NCBI GenBank assembly: GCA_963766935.1
Contig: CAVYBY010000002.1
Span: forward strand, 377,766-441,765
Source: CAVYBY01 sp963766935
Lineage (GTDB): Bacteria > Actinomycetota > UBA4738 > HRBIN12
Length of the DNA: 64,000 nucleotides
Direction: 5' to 3'
Below the pieces are notes generated by a model, which made no database searches, was not told the origin of the DNA, and saw nothing but the letters and a program-made list of their open reading frames with translations. Position numbers and translations under genes: made by a program. Positions 9,145-17,708 of the stretch are shown here, piece by piece (the first letter of the stretch is position 1; each line of letters opens with the position of its first letter).

Positions 9145-10398
9145 CGCTGATCTACGCGAGACGATGCGAACCGGCATGCGCTTGATGCCGTTGACGAAGT
9201 TCGAGCGGATGCGCTCGACGGGGCCGGCGAGCTCGACGTCTGCGAGCCGGGGGATCAGCTCCTGGAACAGGATCTTGGTCTCCAGGCGCGCGAGGTGGGC
9301 GCCGAGGCAGAAGTGCGGACCGCCCGGGCCGAACGTCACGTGGTCGTTGGGCGCCCGCGTGACGTCGAACCGATAGGGGTCGGGGAACATGTCCTCGTCG
9401 CGGTTCGCGCTGACGTACCACGTCACGACCTTGTCCCCGGCCTTGATCGCCTGACCGCGAAGCTCGGTATCGCGGGTCGCGGTCCGGCGGAAGTGGAGCA
9501 CCGGCGTCGCCCAGCGAAGGATCTCCTCGGTCGCGCGGCCGATCAGCTCGGGTTGCTCGCGCAGCAGCTGGAGCTGGTCGGGATGCTCGATCAGCGCCTG
9601 CATGCCGGCCGAGATCGTGTGCCGCGTGGTCTCGTTGCCCGCGATCATCAGCAGCGAGAAGTAGTTGTGGTACTCGTCGGTGTTCAGCATGCCCTCGGAC
9701 TGCGCCACGGTGAGCGCCGAGATGACGTCGTCGGTCGGCTCCTGCTGACGCAGCTCGCGCTGGCGGTCGGCGTAGGCCCAGACCTCGTACGCGGCAGGGG
9801 AGCGGAACGGCAGCAGCCGGTACGCCTCCGTGTCGACCATGTCGGGCACCGCGTCGGACAGCTCCGGATCTTGGTTCGCGATCATGCGGTCGCCCCACGA
9901 GATCAACTCGGGCGCGTCGTCCTGCGGCACCGTGAAGATGGAGCAGAGAAACCGGATCGGCAGCTCGCGCGAGATCTCCGAGACGAACTCGACGTCTTCG
10001 TGCTCGAGCGCCCGGTCGAGCACGCTGCGGGCCACGTCGCGGATGAAGTCCTCGTACTTGCCGACGCCGCGCGCCGAGAACAGCTTCGAGCAGATCTGAC
10101 GGAGCTCCGTGTGGCGCGGGGGGTCGGTCTCGAGCATCGTCTTGCGCACGCGGAGCTGCTCGTCGTCCAACTCCTCGAGCGCGACCGCGCCGATCTCGGA
10201 CGAGTAGGTCTCCCAGTCCATGTGGACGGTGGTGAGGTCGTCGTAGCGGGTCACGGCCCAGAACCCGGTGTTGGTGCCCGGCTCCTCGTGCCAGCTGACG
10301 GGGGCCTCGGCGCGCAGCCGGTCGAACCATTCGTAGGGCACCCGCTCGACGTAGTTGTCGGGGTTGACCAGATCGATTTGGTCGAGGTCGGCGCCCAT
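9145..10398 (-). CDS. cytochrome P450
   Basis: Heme-thiolate monooxygenase of about 418 residues starting at ATG 10398 after GAAGCGAGGG. Marks: the heme loop FGPGGPHFCLG with the cysteine ligand, the I-helix AGNETT carrying the acid/alcohol-type threonine region, and the ExxR motif EEILRW. The domain ends near 9145, but there is no stop: the frame runs on into the next gene (ATG 9144). A TAG in another frame at 9152-9154 would end the protein after one base shift, so a lost stop through a small indel is likely. The gene is divergent from a carboxymuconolactone-decarboxylase-like gene 96 bp away; the redox partner is not in the window. Substrate unknown; the general type resembles steroid or terpene P450s of actinobacteria. 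Confidence 0.88.
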
Positions 10399-10494
10399 GT
10401 CCCTCGCTTCCCGTCGTGAACTCGCGGGTATGTTGGACCCGAACGACCTCGGGCGGCAAGCACAGCGCCCGGCGGGACCGCCGAGGGAGGCCAC

Positions 10495-11124
10495 ATGGCG
10501 AACATGACCCCGCTCTCGCGGGAGGACCATCCGGAGCTGGAGGAGGTCTTTCGCGTCTACGACGACACGATGACCTTCGTGCCGAACAGCCTGTTCACGA
10601 TGGCGCGTAGACCGGAGATCTTGCGGGCGTTCAGTGAGCTCATCACGCAGATCTGGCGCACCGGGACGCTGCCTACCCCGCTCAAGCCGCTCGTCGCCAT
10701 CGTCTCCAGCGTCTCGGCCGGCTGCCGCTACTGCCAGGCGCACGAGGCCGTCGACGCGAAGCTCCGGGGCGTCCCCGAGGAGAAGATCGCGGCGATCTGG
10801 GATTTCGAACGGAGCCCCTTGTTCGACGAGGCAGAGCGTTCGGCGCTGCGGTTCGCGCGCGACGCCTCACTCGTGCCCAACGAGGTGACACCGGCGCACT
10901 TCGCCGATCTGAGGCGGCATTTCGACGACGGGCAGATCGTGGAGATCCTCGCCGTCGTCGGTTTGTTCGGATTCCTGAACCGATGGAACGACACGATGGC
11001 CACCGAGCTGGAGGACGTCCCGTTCGCGCTTGCCAACGACCGCTACGGCACGCGGTGGGAGCCGGGCAAGCACCGGCCCCCGGTCAGTGGAACGGAAGGT
11101 AGTAGCTCAGCTCCCACGGTGTGA
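10495..11124 (+). CDS. carboxymuconolactone decarboxylase / AhpD-like family protein
   Basis: A 209-residue all-helical protein with the CxxC pair Cys77-Cys80 and nearby His83 (context AGCRYCQAH), the hallmark of the thiol-active AhpD-like branch of this family, suggesting alkylhydroperoxidase-type redox activity rather than lactone decarboxylation. The ATG at 10495 follows GGGAGG by five bases. It is divergent from the P450 and its last 41 nt overlap the convergent glutamine-synthetase-like gene, so the final residues after about 190 may be non-essential tail. Physiological role unknown. Confidence 0.8.
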   Translation: MANMTPLSREDHPELEEVFRVYDDTMTFVPNSLFTMARRPEILRAFSELITQIWRTGTLPTPLKPLVAIVSSVSAGCRYCQAHEAVDAKLRGVPEEKIAAIWDFERSPLFDEAERSALRFARDASLVPNEVTPAHFADLRRHFDDGQIVEILAVVGLFGFLNRWNDTMATELEDVPFALANDRYGTRWEPGKHRPPVSGTEGSSSAPTV

Positions 11125-12391
11125 CCTCGGTCGTCGCCGGGTCGGCGCCCGATGCGAGGTAGCGCTCCCACTCCGCGCGTTTCAGCATGACGAAGGCGTC
11201 GACGACCTCCCGGCCGATCGCCTCGACCAGCTCGTCGTCGGCCAAGAGCGCGTCGAGGGCCGTGTTCAGGTTGGCCGGGATGCAGACGTCGGTCGCGGGA
11301 TCCCCGCCGACCGGTTGTGGCGGCGGTGGCTCCAGGCCCTGCTCGACCCCGAGTCTCGCGGCGTGCAGGATCGCGGCGCCCGCGAGATAGGGGTTCGCCG
11401 CGGCGTCGGCGGTGCGCTGCTCGAGGCGCGTTCCGCCGCCTCGAGCCGGCGGCACCCGGACGGTGACGCTGCGGTCGTCGTGCCCCCAGTTCGCCCAGTA
11501 GCCGTTCAGCATGTCCGGCAGCAGTCGTTTGTACGCGTTGACGTGCGGGGCGAGGATCGCCGCCATGCCGGCGTGGTGTGCGAGCACTCCCGCGATGCAG
11601 TGGCGAGCGAGGTCGGACAATCCGTTCTCGCCGGCTGGATCGTGAAGCGCGTTCGATCCGTCGGGCCGCCGGAACGAGAAGTTGACGTGGAGCCCGCTGC
11701 CTCCTCGGTCGGCGAGCGGCCGTCCGAGGAACGTCGCCATCTTGCCCCGCTGCTCGCACACCTCGCGTACGAGCAACTTGAACAGGAACGCCTCGTCCGC
11801 CGCCGGGATGGCGTCGTCGTAACGGATGTTGACCTCGAACGCGGCGTTGTCGAACTCGCTGCACCAGCTTTCCAACGGGAAGCCGGACGCGAGCGCCGCG
11901 TCGACCACGGCGCGCACGGTGCCCGTCGGGTCGACCGCCATCCCCGTCCCGTAGACGCGATGGCCCGGGATCGATACCGCCTGCCAGCCACCCTCCCCGT
12001 CGGGATCCAGCAGATAGAACTCCAGCTCGAAGGCCATCTGCGGCTCGAGATCCATGGCCTGCCACGGTGCGCAGGCCTCGCGCAGAACGTGGCGCGAATC
12101 CCAGGCGGCCGGCTCGTCGCCGTTGCGGAGATCGGCGACGCCGACGACGGTGTCCTCTTCCCACCCGGTCTTGAGCGAGTCGCGGTCCAGATACGCCTCG
12201 ACGTCGTGGAGCCCGACGTCGAACTGCGTACGCGGGACCGGGAGGATCTCCTTGTCGTGGGTGAGGGGATAGACGCCCACGCAGAACGCGGCCATGCCCT
12301 CGTCCAGCCAGTCGCCGAACAGGTACTTCCCGCGCTCCATGCCGTGGAGGTCGGGGTAGAGGAGTCGCAGCCGCTTGCCCTGGGTGTCCAT
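11084..12391 (-). CDS. glutamine synthetase family protein (possible gamma-glutamylamide ligase)
   Basis: ATP-dependent ligase of 435 residues with the GS beta-grasp and catalytic domains. Visible family segments are FELEFYLLD (metal-binding glutamates), GGSGLHVNFSF where true GlnA has GSGMH-x-HQS, and NAYKRLLPDMLNGYW with later RVPPARG near the active site. The divergence from GlnA suggests a ligase that joins glutamate to an amine rather than ammonia, as in gamma-glutamyl-amine synthetases; this is inference. ATG 12391 follows AGGAGGACC closely, a strong start. It stands alone on the minus strand between P450 and methyltransferase genes, converging on the upstream neighbour with a 41-nt overlap. 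Confidence 0.82.
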   Translation of the reverse strand: MDTQGKRLRLLYPDLHGMERGKYLFGDWLDEGMAAFCVGVYPLTHDKEILPVPRTQFDVGLHDVEAYLDRDSLKTGWEEDTVVGVADLRNGDEPAAWDSRHVLREACAPWQAMDLEPQMAFELEFYLLDPDGEGGWQAVSIPGHRVYGTGMAVDPTGTVRAVVDAALASGFPLESWCSEFDNAAFEVNIRYDDAIPAADEAFLFKLLVREVCEQRGKMATFLGRPLADRGGSGLHVNFSFRRPDGSNALHDPAGENGLSDLARHCIAGVLAHHAGMAAILAPHVNAYKRLLPDMLNGYWANWGHDDRSVTVRVPPARGGGTRLEQRTADAAANPYLAGAAILHAARLGVEQGLEPPPPQPVGGDPATDVCIPANLNTALDALLADDELVEAIGREVVDAFVMLKRAEWERYLASGADPATTEVTPWELSYYLPFH

Positions 12392-12514
12392 TGGTCCTCC
12401 TGGCGGTCCCTCCCACGGATGGTTCGGGCCCAAAATACCCCACCGGCCGGGTCCGGGCGCCCCGGATATCCTCACCGACATCGCGCATCGGGGTCCGAGG
12501 AGGAGGAGGCGCAC

Positions 12515-13594
12515 GTGGGTGACGAGGAGAGGACGGCAGCGCTGGTCGGACGGCTGTTCGAGGCCGCGCTGGGGACCGTGGATCTCGCGTCGGTGTACCT
12601 GGGTGACCGGCTCGGTCTGTACCGGAGCCTGGCGGACGCGGGCGCGTCGACGCCGGCGGAGCTTGCGTCGGGCGCGGGCATCGACGAGCGGTACGCGCGC
12701 GAGTGGCTGGAGCAGCAGGCGGTTACCGGCATCCTCGACGTGGACGAGCCGTCGAAGCCGCACGACGAACGGCGGTACTCGTTGCCCGCGGCCCACGCGG
12801 AGGCCCTGATCGAGATGGACAGCCTTGCCTCGATCTCGCCGGTGGCGCGTGCCTTCGTGTCCGCGATCCAGGCGCTGCCCGAGCTGATGGTGGCCTTCCG
12901 GACCGGCGGCGGTGTCTCGTGGTCGGCCTTCGGCGCGGACATGATCGAGGCCCAGGGCGACTTCAACCGGCCGTGGATCGTGAACCTGTTCGGGACGGAG
13001 TACCTGCCCTCGATCGGGGACGTGCATGCCAGGCTCCACGGGGACCCGCCCGCACGCGTCGCCGATGTGGCTTGTGGTGTCGGCTGGGCATCGGTCGCGA
13101 TGGCGAGGGCCTACCCGAACGTGACGATCGACGGGTTCGATCCCGACGAGCAGTCGATCGCGATCGCCCGCCGGCACGCCGAGGAAGCCGGCGTGAGCGA
13201 CCGGGTCCGGTTCTACGCAAAGGACGCCGCCGCCATCGAGGGTTCCTACGATCTGGCGGTCGTCATCGAATCGATCCACGACCTTGCTCGTCCGGTCGAG
13301 GTGCTCGCCGCCATCAAGGAATGCCTTGTTCCCGGCGGCACGCTGATCGTGGCCGACGAGAAGGTGGCGGACGACTTCGCGATCCCCGCCGACGATGTCG
13401 AACGGTTCATGTACGGCTTCAGCCTCATGGTTTGCCTGCCCTCGGCCCGGTCCGAGCACCCCTCGGCCGCGACGGGAACCGTGATGCGCGCCGGCACGTT
13501 CCGCGCATACGCGAGCGAGGCAGGCTTCGACGAGGTCGAGATCCTGCACGCGATCTCGCACGACTTCCTACGCTTCTATCGCCTCACCGCGTGA
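12515..13594 (+). CDS. SAM-dependent methyltransferase with N-terminal winged-helix domain
   Basis: A 359-residue protein. Residues 1-95 look like the dimerisation/winged-helix part seen in O-methyltransferases and related regulator-methyltransferases (LGLYRSLADAGASTPAEL, ARDIDERYAREWL-like helix), and from about residue 185 a class I methyltransferase fold with the SAM loop VADVACGVGWASVAMA and the acidic DGFDPDE. GTG 12515 follows GGAGGAGGAG at the right distance; the longer open frame upstream is antisense to the ligase. Only 4 nt separate it from the following P450, so the two are one operon and may modify the same small molecule. Confidence 0.82.
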   Translation: MGDEERTAALVGRLFEAALGTVDLASVYLGDRLGLYRSLADAGASTPAELASGAGIDERYAREWLEQQAVTGILDVDEPSKPHDERRYSLPAAHAEALIEMDSLASISPVARAFVSAIQALPELMVAFRTGGGVSWSAFGADMIEAQGDFNRPWIVNLFGTEYLPSIGDVHARLHGDPPARVADVACGVGWASVAMARAYPNVTIDGFDPDEQSIAIARRHAEEAGVSDRVRFYAKDAAAIEGSYDLAVVIESIHDLARPVEVLAAIKECLVPGGTLIVADEKVADDFAIPADDVERFMYGFSLMVCLPSARSEHPSAATGTVMRAGTFRAYASEAGFDEVEILHAISHDFLRFYRLTA

Positions 13595-13598
13595 ACGC

Positions 13599-14777
13599 AT
13601 GACGCTCGGTGAGTCGGTCACGCTCGAGGAGTTGGAGGCCGACCCGTATCCCGTCTACGCCCGGCTGCGCGACGAGGAGCCGGTCAGCTGGGTTCCCGCC
13701 GTGCAGCTCTGGCTTGTGACGCGATACGACGACGTGCGCGCGGTGGATCTGGACCCGGCGACGTTCACCGCGGCGACCGAGCCGTCCACGCTCAACCGGA
13801 CCATGGGCACCAACATGCTCGGCTCCGAGGGGCCGCACCAGGAGTGGATCCGCGCCGTCGTCGAACCGCCGTTTCGCCCACGCGACGTGGAGGCGCGGAC
13901 GCAGGGCATGATCCCGGCGCTCGCCGCCGAGCTGGTCGACGGGTTCGCCGAGCGCGGGGAGGTGGATCTGTTCACGGCGTTTGCGGATCCCATGTCGGTT
14001 CGGTCGCTCCAATTCATGCTCGGGCTCGACGACGTGGCGTGGGAGGACCTCCTGCGCTGGAACCAGGGGATGATGCCGGGTCTCGCGAACTTCGAAGGCG
14101 ACCCAGCGAAGCAGGAACCGGCCGACCGGGCGAGCGCGGAGCTCGGGGCGGCGATCGAGGGCGTCTTGGACCGCCTGGAGTCCGAGCCCGACGCGTCGGT
14201 GCTGTCCTGGATGCTGCATCACGAGGAGGGCGGCCGGCGCATGTCGCGCGAGGAGATCGTCGCCAACGCGAGGCTGATGCTCTCCGGCGGCCTCCAGGAG
14301 CCTCGCGACGTCATCGCGCTGGCCGTGTGGGCGCTCGGGTCGCACCCGGAGCAGCTCGACGCGGTTCGCGAGGACCGGTCGCTCGTGAAGGCGGCGGTGG
14401 AGGAGACCCTCCGCTGGTCCGGGCCGGTCGGCACCTCCACGCGGCAGACGACCCGGGTCGTCTCGCTGGCGGGCGTGGATCTGCCCGAGGGGGCGCTCGT
14501 GGGTGCGGTGCTGTCCTCGGCCAACCGCGATCCGCGCCGCTTCACGGAGCCGGATCGCTTCGACATCCGCCGAAGCGAGGGCGCGCATCTCGCCTTCGCC
14601 ATCGGCACGCACTTCTGCCTCGGGGCCTGGTTCGGCCGGCACCTGGCGCGGGTCTCGCTCGAGATCCTGTTCGACCGGCTCCCGCGACTGGGTCTGGACC
14701 CGGACCGGCCGCCGACGATCAGCGGCTGGGAGTTCCGCGCCCCGGACTCGATGTGGGTGCGCTGGGACCCGGTCTAA
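13599..14777 (+). CDS. cytochrome P450 with atypical I-helix
   Basis: P450 of 392 residues. The heme motif FAIGTHFCLGAWFGR holds the cysteine ligand and EETLRW the ExxR pair. In the I-helix, where most P450s have AGxxT, it reads SGGLQEPRD, so the usual threonine of oxygen activation is absent; a group of actinobacterial P450s shares this GLQEP-type sequence. It starts 4 nt after the methyltransferase stop and is clearly co-transcribed. The change could mean substrate-assisted oxygen activation or a non-monooxygenase reaction; the substrate is unknown. Confidence 0.9.
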   Translation: MTLGESVTLEELEADPYPVYARLRDEEPVSWVPAVQLWLVTRYDDVRAVDLDPATFTAATEPSTLNRTMGTNMLGSEGPHQEWIRAVVEPPFRPRDVEARTQGMIPALAAELVDGFAERGEVDLFTAFADPMSVRSLQFMLGLDDVAWEDLLRWNQGMMPGLANFEGDPAKQEPADRASAELGAAIEGVLDRLESEPDASVLSWMLHHEEGGRRMSREEIVANARLMLSGGLQEPRDVIALAVWALGSHPEQLDAVREDRSLVKAAVEETLRWSGPVGTSTRQTTRVVSLAGVDLPEGALVGAVLSSANRDPRRFTEPDRFDIRRSEGAHLAFAIGTHFCLGAWFGRHLARVSLEILFDRLPRLGLDPDRPPTISGWEFRAPDSMWVRWDPV

Positions 14778-14783
14778 CGCTCC

Positions 14784-14800
14784 GGGCGCCGGTGGCGCCC
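14784..14800. terminator. hairpin after P450 gene
   Basis: Perfect seven-base stem GGGCGCC/GGCGCCC with loop GGT, seven bases behind the P450 stop. No T-run follows, as is common in high-GC actinobacteria. Function as terminator is inferred from position. Confidence 0.45.
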
Positions 14801-14815
14801 GCCGGTGGCACGCCC

Positions 14816-14821
14816 TACAAT
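14816..14821 (+). promoter_or_regulatory. -10-like hexamer TACAAT before the SHOCT gene
   Basis: TACAAT lies 27 bases before the ATG at 14849, leaving room for a short leader with the GGAGGCGG ribosome-binding site. No clear -35 box is visible. Confidence 0.4.
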
Positions 14822-14848
14822 CCGGCGAATTCCAGCGGTGGAGGCGGC

Positions 14849-15259
14849 ATGGTCGTTGCGGCGGACGCGGGCCTGATCCTCATCATCCTCCTGCTGGTCA
14901 CCGTCGTCGTCGTGGCCGCCCTGGTCGCCCGCTCGTCACCTGCGGGGGGAACGACGGCTTCCACGAAGGAAGAGCAGGAGGCGAAATGGTGGGCCCTGGC
15001 CCAGGGCACGGTCAGGGACGCCGAGGCCGCGTTCGCCCGCGACCCCTCGGACGCGAACCGCAGCGCGCTCGACGAGGCCAAGGGCCGCCTCGACGCCGGT
15101 CCCGTGGATGCAGCCACACCGATCGTCGACGCGCCGGCGCCGGGATCGCCCAACCCCATCGATCAGATCAGCCGTCTCGCCCAGCTTCGGGAGCGGGGGA
15201 TCGTCTCGCAGGACGAGTTCGAGCGGACGAAGGCGGCATTGCTCGCCAAGCTCGATTGA
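14849..15259 (+). CDS. small membrane-anchored SHOCT-domain protein
   Basis: A 136-residue protein with one N-terminal transmembrane helix (about residues 8-28, ILIILLLVTVVVVAAL), a charged, Ala-rich linker and a C-terminal SHOCT motif (IDQISRLAQLRERGIVSQDEFERTKAALL), a short oligomerisation/targeting module. ATG 14849 follows GGAGGCGG. It is convergent with the cyclase-like gene, 3 nt apart. Function unknown. Confidence 0.75.
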   Translation: MVVAADAGLILIILLLVTVVVVAALVARSSPAGGTTASTKEEQEAKWWALAQGTVRDAEAAFARDPSDANRSALDEAKGRLDAGPVDAATPIVDAPAPGSPNPIDQISRLAQLRERGIVSQDEFERTKAALLAKLD

Positions 15260-15262
15260 CCG

Positions 15263-16051
15263 TCATCCGCGCTCACGCTCGGGAGCGGGCGCGTCGTCGT
15301 GGGAGAACGTCAGGGCGTAGACCTCCTGGCCCTTTGGGTACTCCTTGGTCGGGCGGAACTCGCGCGTGGCCGTGACCCCGAGCGCCTCGTACACCCCGTC
15401 CTGCCCGTCGTGCAGCCGCTGGCCGAGGAACACGTTGGCGACGATCTCCTGGGGCAGCGTGGCGGCGGTCACCATGCGGACCGCGCCGACGACGGGCGGT
15501 CCGACCACCGTCAGCTCGTCGGCGATCTTGACCAGGTAGCCGGGCCCGGCGTCCAGGCCCATCGAGAGGCCGACGCTCGCGGGCAGGTTCCGCGAGTTGT
15601 TCCGGAAGTCCTCGAGGACGCGCCGGTGGAAGAGATCGATCAGCGTGTGGGCGGTGTGGGCGATGTCGCCGGCCGCTTGGACGAAGCGGTCGGCGTAGGA
15701 GTCGGCGGGACTCGACTGAACGATCCAGTAGGCGAGGAACCCGTCGCCGGTGAACTTGTCGAACCACCCGCCCGATCGCCGGATCCCGCGGCGGACCGAG
15801 GTCACGAACTTGTCCATGACCAAGGCGAACTCCTCGAACCGGATGGCTTCCTTCATGAGCATCGTGGAGCCGCGGATGTCGGCCGCCATGACGAACATCT
15901 GGATCGAGGTCCCGTCGATCACGGAGTCCAGCAGGTCTGCCTCGACGAACCGCTCCTGCCAGTCGGCGGGAGCATGCGGCTTCACGAGGCGAGCGGCCCG
16001 TCTCCGGTCCCGGTCTCGCTGACTCGCCTTCGGGGCCCGCGCGGGCGCCAT
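15263..16051 (-). CDS. class III adenylate/guanylate cyclase-type protein
   Basis: A 262-residue soluble protein with a class III nucleotidyl cyclase core from about residue 50: MAADIRGSTMLM carries the first metal-binding Asp and KFTGDGFLAYW the second (usual GDG motif). The C-terminal half keeps the GLDAGPGYLVKI strand region, but the Asn/Arg transition-state residues of canonical cyclases cannot be placed with certainty, so it may be a degenerate or unusual cyclase. Good ribosome-binding site GGAGGTGC before ATG 16051. No sensor or membrane domain is attached. Confidence 0.7.
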   Translation of the reverse strand: MAPARAPKASQRDRDRRRAARLVKPHAPADWQERFVEADLLDSVIDGTSIQMFVMAADIRGSTMLMKEAIRFEEFALVMDKFVTSVRRGIRRSGGWFDKFTGDGFLAYWIVQSSPADSYADRFVQAAGDIAHTAHTLIDLFHRRVLEDFRNNSRNLPASVGLSMGLDAGPGYLVKIADELTVVGPPVVGAVRMVTAATLPQEIVANVFLGQRLHDGQDGVYEALGVTATREFRPTKEYPKGQEVYALTFSHDDAPAPERERG

Positions 16052-16083
16052 CGCACCTCCGGGTGGCTGGACGGGGCGTCAGT

Positions 16084-16878
16084 CTAGCCGGGCGGTTCGA
16101 TGCCGCCGGGCGGAGCGAAGAGGCCGGACAGCCACGACCGCCAGGCCGCCTCCGCCTCCTCCCGGTCCACGCCGGGGGTGAAGAGGTGGTGGCCCACCAT
16201 CACCGTCCCGTCGAAACCGTAGATGAAGCGGTAGATGGCATCGACCGAGCGAACGCCCAGGAAGCTCGGGGAGACGAAGTCGACCACGCCCTCGATGACC
16301 GGCAAGCCGGCGGGAGTGAGCCGCACCTGATCTCCCTCGGCCACCCGCCCGCTCAGACCGAGGCCGCGGCGGAACCCCGCGAGCGCGGCCTCGCGATCAG
16401 GGACGTTCGGCCCCTGCGCGTCGACCGATGCCGCGTACCGCCCGGAGAAGTGGGTCACGTACTCGACGAGCTTGTGCAGGTACGCGGGGTCGCCCTCGCT
16501 CATGGCCTCGTACTCGGCCTCCCAGTCCCCGCCGAGCATGCCGCTGTGCACGTACCGGACCTGCGTGCGGCCGCCGTCTCGTGGCTCGAGCCGGTACTCG
16601 AACAGGTGACGGGATCCGTCGGGCGCCTCGGATCCGGTCGTCATGAACAGGCTGGGCGGATCCCAGGCGGTGACGATCGACTCCTCGGTCCATCCGCCGA
16701 TGCTCCACTTGACCGCGCCGCCCTCGCGGGGCTCGATCTCGTTGCGCCCCATGAACCACGAGTCCATCCCCGGCCCGGTGGCGATGGCGTCCCAGACCTG
16801 CTCCGGGGTCGCGCCGACCTCGAAGTCTCTGGCGATCTCGAACGCGTGCGCCATTCCCGTGGGCCTCCGGCCCGTCAT
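16084..16878 (-). CDS. SRPBCC (START/AHSA1-type) ligand-binding protein
   Basis: A 264-residue protein whose N-terminal 150 residues match the polyketide cyclase/AHSA1-like fold (ARDFEVGATPEQVWDAIATG, then TEESIVTAWDPP and YRLEPRDGGRTQVRYVHSG). The last 110 residues form a second, related beta-rich part. ATG 16878 is chosen because it overlaps the nucleotidyltransferase stop as ATGA; an alternative ATG lies at 16854. It is the third gene of an overlapping unit cbbR - nucleotidyltransferase - SRPBCC. Ligand unknown. Confidence 0.7.
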   Translation of the reverse strand: MTGRRPTGMAHAFEIARDFEVGATPEQVWDAIATGPGMDSWFMGRNEIEPREGGAVKWSIGGWTEESIVTAWDPPSLFMTTGSEAPDGSRHLFEYRLEPRDGGRTQVRYVHSGMLGGDWEAEYEAMSEGDPAYLHKLVEYVTHFSGRYAASVDAQGPNVPDREAALAGFRRGLGLSGRVAEGDQVRLTPAGLPVIEGVVDFVSPSFLGVRSVDAIYRFIYGFDGTVMVGHHLFTPGVDREEAEAAWRSWLSGLFAPPGGIEPPG

Positions 16879-17708
16879 CCTAGGCCCGGCGACACACGGC
16901 GCGCGGTCTCCTCGAGGCGCGCCGACGTCAGGCGGTCGAGCTCGGCGGGGTAGGTCGATCCGTACGCGCTCGCGATGGCGGGAGCCCGCTCCCGGAAGAA
17001 GGCCAGGATCTCGAGCCCCGCCCGGACGATCGCGTCGCGCTCCATCGGGACGAAGGTGCTCCGCAGCCCGTCGAGCTCGGCGGTCGAGATGGATTGGTCG
17101 AGCTTCTCGTATGCCTCGTCCTCTGCCTGCACGTCCTGCCCGATCCGGATCAGGTTGACGCAGTAGCGGCGAAGCGCTTCCAGCTGGCCCGCGGCCCACC
17201 AGAGCTGGCCGCGGCCGATCGCGGCCGTGAAGTGCGACAGGTCGTGCCAGAACCAGTGCAGCACCTCGTGAAGGGCCTCGCGCTGCGCGGCGGGGTCGGG
17301 TTCTCGGATCGGGAGGCTCGTGCCCTCCAGGATCCCCCGCTCGTCCACGAGGATCCGGAACGGCCCCGCCTGCAGCTCGTCGAGCGCGCCTTCCCGGGCG
17401 ATGAAGAGCTCGCCCTCGGTGCCGTCGGCCAGGACGAAGAAGCACAGGTCCTCGATGGCGAAGGTCTCCAGGAAGAGCGGCTCGCCGAGCCGGCCGACGA
17501 TGGTCGATTGCTCGGCTCGCACGTCCGCGTGGGCCTCGTCCGTCGTGATGAGGCACAGGTCGAGATCCGAGTACGCGTCGGCCTCGCCCCTGGCGTGGGA
17601 GCCGCCGAGGAACGCGGCGACGATCCGCTCGTCTTTGGCGCAGAGCTCCACGAACCGTGCGATGACGGCGTCGTGATTGCGCGGCGTGCTGCCGAGATCG
17701 GGGCTCAT
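16875..17708 (-). CDS. nucleotidyltransferase-domain protein
   Basis: A 277-residue protein with the pol-beta-type nucleotidyltransferase motif LGGSHARGEADAYSDLDL (GS-x-DxD) at about residues 34-51, followed by a helical C-terminal domain of the kind seen in aminoglycoside adenylyltransferase-like proteins. It may transfer a nucleotide to a small molecule or protein; no resistance claim can be made. Stop overlaps the SRPBCC start (ATGA) and its start overlaps the LysR stop by 4 nt. Confidence 0.72.
   Translation of the reverse strand: MSPDLGSTPRNHDAVIARFVELCAKDERIVAAFLGGSHARGEADAYSDLDLCLITTDEAHADVRAEQSTIVGRLGEPLFLETFAIEDLCFFVLADGTEGELFIAREGALDELQAGPFRILVDERGILEGTSLPIREPDPAAQREALHEVLHWFWHDLSHFTAAIGRGQLWWAAGQLEALRRYCVNLIRIGQDVQAEDEAYEKLDQSISTAELDGLRSTFVPMERDAIVRAGLEILAFFRERAPAIASAYGSTYPAELDRLTSARLEETARRVSPGLG

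Noticed and set aside
8399..9376. A 325-codon plus-strand frame in the stretch behind MarR
   Set aside because: It is the shadow of the frame-broken minus-strand gene and the P450, and shows no recognisable domain.
11030..12514. N-terminal extension of the methyltransferase frame by about 490 codons
   Set aside because: It is antisense to the well-supported glutamine-synthetase-like gene; the GTG at 12,515 with a good ribosome-binding site is the start.
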